Positions 58,358 through 64,000 of a DNA stretch of 64,000 bases are shown here, piece by piece; position 1 is the first letter of the stretch, and each line of letters opens with the position of its first letter. The translations under genes were made by a program, and so were the position numbers. The DNA comes from Panagrolaimus kolymaensis (Eukaryota; Nematoda; Chromadorea; Rhabditida; Panagrolaimidae): NCBI GenBank assembly GCA_028622995.1, contig JAJQJQ010000030.1, positions 1,178,001 through 1,242,000 of the forward strand, written 5' to 3'. Below the pieces are notes generated by a model. That model was not told where the DNA came from, did no database searches, and was given only the letters and a program-made list of their open reading frames with translations.

Positions 58358-60699
58358 ATGTCATTACGTGGAAATGAAAGAGGCGGTGGTGGCGGTGTTG
58401 GTAATAATAATAATCGAGGACGACGTGGTGGAGGAACAACAACTAGCAGCAATAGTGGAAGGGTATATGAAGTTTGTTTTTTCATTTTTTTAAATGCCTT
58501 TTTTATTCATCGAAAAATGTTTTAAGGGAAAAGGTGGTTCTCGTTCAAAAGGTGGAAACGTTGGAGAGACTTCATCAGCATTAGTAAAATCGACGCCATT
58601 GAATTCTCCAAATCCTCATGGACCAGGTAAATACAATCAATGTCTCGATGTTTGTAAAATTATTATGTTTTGAACTTTCAGTTAAAATCCTTCAATCACG
58701 TCGGAATGAAGAAATTGAAACAAAAATTTCAACAACCCCAGCAGGAGGAGTTATTCCAACAATCCTTCAATCTGCTTCATCATCAAATGTCCCAAGAATT
58801 GCAGCAAGGCCTAAGAATGAAACAGGTATCTTCTGTTCATCATCTTGCATTGAAATATTCCCTAAACAAAAAATAACTTTCAGAAGAAAAGCAGCAACAA
58901 TCTGGTCCAACATCACTTCCTCCATCTATGCCTGCTTCAATCAAATTCATTGATGATAGCAATAATCTCAACAAAGGATTCCTTGTATGCTTTAATACCC
59001 TTTCCATTTTTTAACGTTATTAACTAACAATGAATGCAACCAACAACTTTCAGGATTATTTAACAGCATTAAATTCAAATTTCAATATCGTTGCAATTAT
59101 TGGTGGACAAGGAAGCGGTAAATCAACTTTTGCAAGTATGCTTTCAGGAAATGAAATGAGCGACCTTTATGGGTATGCTTGCTATTGCTATTTAGCTGTA
59201 TCATAGCACAATCATCTGTAATTTTTAGAGAATATATATTTCGACCAAGTCCAAGAGAATTTGTTGAAAAAGGTGCATCTCAAACAACATCCATCAATGT
59301 TTATGTTACAAAAACGCGAACCATAGTCCTTGATTGTCAAGTAAGTAGTTGCTTGGCTTTTAGTTAATGGAATCATAACTTCCATAATTCATCAAAATAT
59401 TCAATTCCTTTTCCAACGAAACAATGTTGTTGTAAATTTTGGTGGTTAATTCCTTCTATATTTTTAAGGCAATCAATTCGGGTCACATCTTTGAACTTGC
59501 TCATCGAAACAGCCGTCGTGAAGGTATCAAACTTAGTCAAGTGGTTAAATATTATGAAGATGAAACACACAAACTTTTGATGTTATTATTTGAAATTTGT
59601 CATACCATCATCCTTGGAATTGATTGGTTTATTGATATCAATATTATTCGAGAAATTATGTCAGCTGATTTATCACATCGTAAACTTAAATCAAATTACA
59701 GTGGTTCATCATCTGTCAGAAAAATCAATCTTGTCGTTGCTCAATTACGTTCAAGAAGTGCAGATTTTCAACCTGAAATTGTTGCAGAACGAGCAAAAAT
59801 TATTAAAGGAATGTTTGATGGAACCAGATTTGATGTTTGTGGCGGATTATCGATGAAAAAGCTTGGATTTGATATGTATGCTTATGCGGAACCCATGGTT
59901 AATTATGTGATATTTGCAGAAATTAAACCAAGATCAAAGCTTGAACAAGCTAGTAAGTAATTTCTTCAAACATTAGAGTTTCAACGCCATCAAAGAAAAA
60001 GATAGCAAACAAACATGATCTTGTTAGAAGAAAAAAAACGTGGGAAGCTCTCTATTAATTGATGTGCCTCTTTTTGTTATAATAATTTTACGTCCTTCTT
60101 TATGTGTTTAAAAACAGTGGCATGAGCATGAAGTATGTATGCTGTGCATATGAAAGGAAATTTTAATAGCTAATTTTGGTTTTATTAGTTTATTAGTTTT
60201 CCTTGCCAAAGCTTCTTGTAAGCGTGAGAATTAGGAAGTACATAAACATGTTTTCCGATTAAAAAAACTGCCAAAAATTAGCTGCTTCCCATTCTTTTAG
60301 TATTCATTTTTTTGTTATAATAAAAGCAGCAACAACATACATTGCTAAAATCATCAAAATTTCTAGCAATTTTCCTTTGATAAAATAGTTGCTTGATGAC
60401 TTTTTGGGTTACTGTATAACAACACATTCGTCAATAATTAATTTTTGTTTGTTTCAGCAATTGATGATAATTATGGTTTATTAACCATTCCATTTACGGA
60501 TATTATTGATAAATTTTCTTTGAACCTTTTATCCCTTCCTCGCCCTTCATTTCACCAACATCAACAGCAACAACAACACCAAACAACAACAACGACGACG
60601 ACAGGAAAAATGAATGAACGGGAATGGTTTCAAAATATGGCATCGCCATCTTGGGAAAAACTTTTATCATCAGAATTGACCACGTTTACAAGAAAGTAA
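58358..60699 (+). CDS. SMG9, nonsense-mediated mRNA decay factor
   Basis: SMG9 pairs with SMG8 and binds the kinase SMG1, controlling UPF1 phosphorylation. Eight exons (58358-58462, 58527-58626, 58682-58825, 58884-58984, 59054-59172, 59229-59340, 59469-59952, 60458-60699) give 468 residues with all phases matching. The N-terminus is disordered and Gly/Arg/Asn-rich (RGNERGGGGGVGNNNNRGRR). After SIKFIDDSNNLNKGFLDYL comes the G-like domain with the P-loop GGQGSGKS (about 167-174), then YIFRPSPREFVEKGASQTTS, RTIVLDCQAI, LLFEICHTIILGIDWFID, and the C-terminal NEREWFQNMASPSWEKL. Order and spacing match SMG9. A Gln/His/Thr-rich insert (HQHQQQQQHQTTTTTTT) lies near the end. Intron 7 is 505 nt, the rest 52-128 nt. 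Confidence 0.88.
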
Positions 60700-61221
60700 A
60701 ATTATTATTAAGCGGAATCAAAATGGCTTATAAGATGTTGGAGAATTGAAGCAATGATGCTTGCTTTGAAATGTTGTTAGTGTGATACCGCTTTCTTGCA
60801 AACAAAAAACTTATTTGCATTGCTTCCCCAATTGCTTTTATGTATGTTGTTGTTTGCTTGCTGCTATAACAACTTTACTTGTCATTGTTTTCTTCTTTTA
60901 TCCTCCTTTTTTAAAAGGGCATTTTATTCGACATATGTATCTTGATTCGTGTTTTGATTTTGAACGTGTGATAGATTTTTTATATTTTCAAATGAATCAA
61001 TATTTTTTTTTATGTGCCGATAAAGATCTCAACAAATTTTATCCTCAAAAACGCTTCTTCTTTGTCTAATCTTTCGAGATGTCTCGCGTTTTTTTTAAAT
61101 TCGTTAATAACGAGTATATCTTATTCCATTCCTTACTTTTTGATTTAATGAAATAACTTTATTTTTGTTTTGTTGATGAACATTTCACACGAGCTTTGAA
61201 TTAATTATTATTAATAATATT
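60700..61221. other. Spacer between SMG9 and the SLC35-type gene
   Basis: About 520 bp. A 95-codon ORF at 60782-61069 starts at a non-ATG codon and is rich in Phe/Cys/Tyr; I do not regard it as a gene. Confidence 0.5.
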
Positions 61222-62607
61222 ATGCGAGATTGGCTGAAAAAATTGATTCTTGAAGGAATGGTTTTTCAGCGATGGTTTTCAACAAATAATAAGAAATCTA
61301 AAAATTATTATCCACCAATGTCAAAATTTTTTACCAACGAATTGCTATTTACAATTCGAATCATTCTGATATGTTTTGTATGGTATGGAACTTCTTCGGC
61401 TCAATCAATTGTGAATAAACTTACACTTCAGGTTAGTGAAATTTTTGGGTTTTCAACATTCAATAAAATGGTTTCATTGTTTATATTTATAACATTTTTA
61501 TGTACTTAATTTTCAGCTGTATCCATATCCGCTAACTGTAACTCTGTCAAGTTTAGTGAATAATGCTATTTACGCTATACCGCTTGCAAAGATAATGAAA
61601 GTTAAATTTAAAAGTGTATCAAAACCATATTTGCTGAAAACTCTTCTTCCCATTGCTGGTTTCAAATCCATTGCTCTTGCATTTGCATTTTTTGGTTTAT
61701 GGAAGGTTCCTGTTTCATATGCTCAAACTGGTAAGCTTTTATTTTTATGCTTCTCTTTACACTTTTGTTGTTGTTTGATTTCAGTGAAAGCTACGCTGCC
61801 AATTTTTACTGTATTTGCTTCAAGATGTCTCAAACATGAACCACAACCAACTCGAGTATATTTTTCATTATTTCCTATTGTTCTTGGTGTTGTTATTGCT
61901 TCCTTTACTGAAATGAGCTTTAACCTTGCTGGATTGCTATCTTCATTGCTTTCAACTTTTCTTCATTCATTTATTAACGTTCTTATCAAAAAGGTAAATA
62001 ACAAACTTTTTTCGCAAAACTTTTTTGATTACCGTGACCATTTTCAGGTGTTTGATGATACTGGAATGCATCCAATTACACTTTTATGTATTTCATCTCA
62101 ACTTGCTGCAGTCATCCTTTTTCCTCTTTGGGTTCTTACTGATGGCATAACATTAACAAACGAACTCATTCATGGTTCACTTTCAACTCAAGGTTCACCA
62201 GATTTTTACTTTTTATTCCTATTATGCATGGCTGGTTTTTGTTCATTCTTACAAAATATTTGTGCTTTCGTTCTTATTCATCAACTTACAACTCTTTCAT
62301 ATGCGGTATGATCATTTTAAAGCTTTTATTCAACTTTTATCATTCCATTAACTTTCAGGTATCAAATGCAACAAAACGAATAGCTGTTATTGGTTTATCT
62401 TTATTTATCTTCCAAAATCCTGTAACACCATTAAATTGCTTTGGAATGTTTTTAGCTGTTATTGGAATGTTCGTTTATAATCGTGCAAAACACAATGAAC
62501 ATGGTTCACCAAAATTCTTGAGGAAACGTGATTCAAACAATCTGAGCTTGAAAAATTTGACTTCTTCCGACAGTGATGCAAGGCTGCTTCTGTCAACGAC
62601 GACATAA
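61222..62607 (+). CDS. SLC35E-type (triose-phosphate/nucleotide-sugar transporter family) membrane protein
   Basis: Multi-pass Golgi or ER carrier of the drug/metabolite transporter superfamily. Exons 61222-61431, 61517-61730, 61785-61993, 62048-62305 and 62359-62607 give 379 residues. Family marks are WYGTSSAQSIVNKLTL and LYPYPLTVTLSSL in the first helices, WKVPVSYAQTVKATLPIFTV (very close to SLC35E1), EMSFNLAGLLSSLLSTFLHS, and SYAVSNATKRIAVIGLSL with QNPVTPLNCFGMFLAVIGMF at the end. About ten membrane helices are expected. The polar tail (RKRDSNNLSLKNLTSSDSD) faces the cytosol. It fits SLC35E1 best; the substrate is not settled for that subfamily. It lies 520 bp after SMG9 on the same strand and converges on CHMP4. 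Confidence 0.9.
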
Positions 62608-62919
62608 AACATGCGTCTCAACAAAAAACTCTCCTAATTTCCTTGTGATAAAAAACTTTATAAAAACGGGTATCAACTGTAAGATGATCGATTGTAAGAA
62701 AAAGAGATATTGTTTTCATATTTTTATTTTGTAAAATTTGTTATATCTAAAATACAATGCTTTATGTCAGAGAAATAAAAAAAACATTAATTCAAATGAA
62801 TGACAGAAAAATGTGTACATAATTAAATAATACAAGCAAAAGAAGGGACCAAGAGACCATTGACCCACAGGGAAGATGAATTGAATGACGAAATAAGTTT
62901 ACATAATCCTTGATTGAAG
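62608..62919. other. Convergent 3' gap, SLC35-type gene / CHMP4
   Basis: 312 bp between two converging genes. AATAAA at about 62775 on the plus strand suits the transporter. No ORF of note. Confidence 0.6.
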
Positions 62920-63692
62920 TTACGATGTTGCCCATTGTTCCAATTCTGCCATATCATCTTCTTCTTTCTTGTTCTTTTGACGAACAGGAATGGTATCTTT
63001 TGGAGCATCAGGCATTCGTGTACTAATATGATCTTGAGGAGTTGGACCAACAGTAATAAGTTTTTCATTGATAGTTTCCTAAAAGTTAGCAAAAATTATA
63101 AGCAATAGTCATACAAGAAAAAAATAAGCAACTTACTTCTTCAAGTTCTTCTAATTCGGCTAAAAGTTCACTTTCATCGATATCATTACCAAAACCAATG
63201 GGATTTGCGATAGCTCCAGCGATTTCATTAGCGACATCTTGTTGTTCAGCGATATCTTCCATCAAATCATGAACTTGATCAACATCCATATCTTTGTGAG
63301 CTGCTTTCATGGCCTTTGCAGCAGTGCCCATAACTTGAAGAATTTCAGCATTGGTGGCAGCATTCTCAAGCGATTGTCTTTGATATTCAATTGTTTGTAA
63401 TACTCCATCAATATGTTGTTGTTGCTTTTCATGATGCTTCTTTCTTTTCAATGCTTGTAAAGCGATACGTTTATTTGCCGAAGCATTTTGACGAGCTGTT
63501 TGAGTTTCCTATAAAAGTTTCATATAATCAAAAGGAAGAAGAAAATAAAAGTAAGCTTACCTGCTGAATCTTCTTTTCGAGGAAGTCTTGTTTTTTCACT
63601 AACATTTCTTCAGTTTCTCGTAACTTTGAGATTGATTCTTGCGGTGTTGCCGCAGCAGGTTCTTTCTTGCCTCCGAAGATTCTTCCCAACAT
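62920..63692 (-). CDS. CHMP4 / Snf7 / VPS32, ESCRT-III core subunit
   Basis: Polymerises on membranes and drives membrane scission in multivesicular body formation, cytokinesis and nuclear-envelope repair. Exons 63692-63561, 63508-63137 and 63078-62920 give 220 residues, the usual CHMP4 length. The start MLGRIFGGKKEPAAATPQES is typical. The basic helices ETQTARQNASANKRIALQAL and KRKKHHEKQQQHIDGVLQTI follow, then MGTAAKAMKAAHKDMDVDQV and DLMEDIAEQQDVANEI. The acidic helix ESELLAELEELEEE matches the family's C-terminal autoinhibitory and ALIX-binding region, and the protein ends EEDDMAELEQWATS. A TTTTTTAG acceptor lies about 27 nt before the ATG. A CRE-like palindrome is about 300 bp upstream. 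Confidence 0.95.
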
Positions 63693-64000
63693 CGTCGTCG
63701 TCGTGGTCAGTCTAAGTCACTAAAAAAGCAGCAAGAATGAGTAAAAGAAATACAAAATGTTGAAAATGAGAATGAAATGAAAACGCGAAAACAATCAATA
63801 ACGCAAGCAACAAAGAAAGAATGAGAGCATGCAAAATTTACGACGAAGCAATATTTTTTGAAAGAAAAGTGACTACAATATAAAAAAACTCATATAAAAG
63901 TTAACCAAGATAGCTAATGGGCGTGTAACGGCACGATGATTCATCTTTACTTTTTTTGTTTCGCATAAGGAGGTTTGGTGGTGGTGATATGACGTCATTA
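63693..64000. other. Upstream region of CHMP4
   Basis: About 300 bp of AT-rich 5' flank containing the TGACGTCA palindrome at 63990-63997; the window ends inside it. Confidence 0.6.
63990..63997. promoter_or_regulatory. CRE-like palindrome TGACGTCA upstream of CHMP4
   Basis: Perfect bZIP (CREB/ATF) consensus about 298 bp before the CHMP4 start codon. An 8-bp word with four G/C is rare in this AT-rich window, where I noticed only one other, in the gene desert. Function is inferred from the motif only. Confidence 0.4.

Noticed and set aside
374..60420. Many TACCGTA / TACTGTA words in non-coding DNA, possibly a regulatory motif.
   Set aside because: I counted about 30, and a rough composition-based expectation for TACNGTA is about 20, so there is no convincing excess.
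60782..61069. 95-codon ORF between SMG9 and the transporter, with a hydrophobic stretch.
   Set aside because: No ATG start, Phe/Cys/Tyr-rich composition from poly(T) sequence, and no family resemblance.

Overview
The window looks like part of a nematode nuclear genome. It is strongly AT-rich. Coding exons are split by many tiny introns (about 43-57 nt) ending in TTTTCAG or TTTTTAG, and several start codons sit just after a splice-acceptor-like TTT(T)CAG that would suit spliced-leader trans-splicing. No spliced-leader gene is present, so 'nematode' is an inference. The AT bias and short introns would suit a clade IV lineage, but I cannot name a genus.

Layout. 1-9 kb: the 3' part of a trehalase (+), a serine palmitoyltransferase subunit 1 gene (-) whose second half is missing, a NEPRO/Rmp1-like gene (-), and a mitochondrial-type alanine-glyoxylate aminotransferase (+). 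9.2-9.8 kb: a 620-bp terminal-inverted-repeat element with a tRNA-like internal sequence. 10.5-15.9 kb: a closely spaced + strand cluster of an unrecognised Pro-rich protein, mitochondrial ribosomal protein bS21m, a TDP-43 homologue, and a second nearly identical copy of the bS21m gene. 15.9-37.8 kb: about 22 kb with no recognisable gene, ending at a single-exon homeobox gene (37.8-38.9 kb). 40-47.4 kb: PEX13 (-) and LSM4 (-). 48-49 kb: two foldback elements placed end to end, both bounded by TTAA. 51.8-63.7 kb: a dense block with DHCR24 (+, two foldback elements in its first intron), a mucin-like Ser/Thr/Pro-repeat membrane protein (+), SMG9 (+), an SLC35E-type transporter (+) and CHMP4/Snf7 (-).

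The genes are mostly unrelated housekeeping functions: sugar and glyoxylate metabolism, sphingolipid and sterol handling, mitochondrial translation, mRNA splicing and decay, peroxisome import, ESCRT-III. No single pathway links them. Close same-strand spacing suggests operon-like groups (unknown-bS21m-TDP-43; LSM4-PEX13; NEPRO-SPTLC1). All gene models below were spliced by hand; the exon phases add up in every model given.

Most unusual: (1) the two bS21m genes match over the transcribed region but not in the intron, the upstream flank or beyond the poly(A) signal, as if one had been overwritten by a spliced cDNA; (2) a 191-bp TTAA-flanked palindromic element occurs three times, and two copies in opposite orientation bracket PEX13 exons 3-4; (3) SPTLC1 is truncated; (4) the 22-kb gene desert lies next to a divergent homeobox gene.
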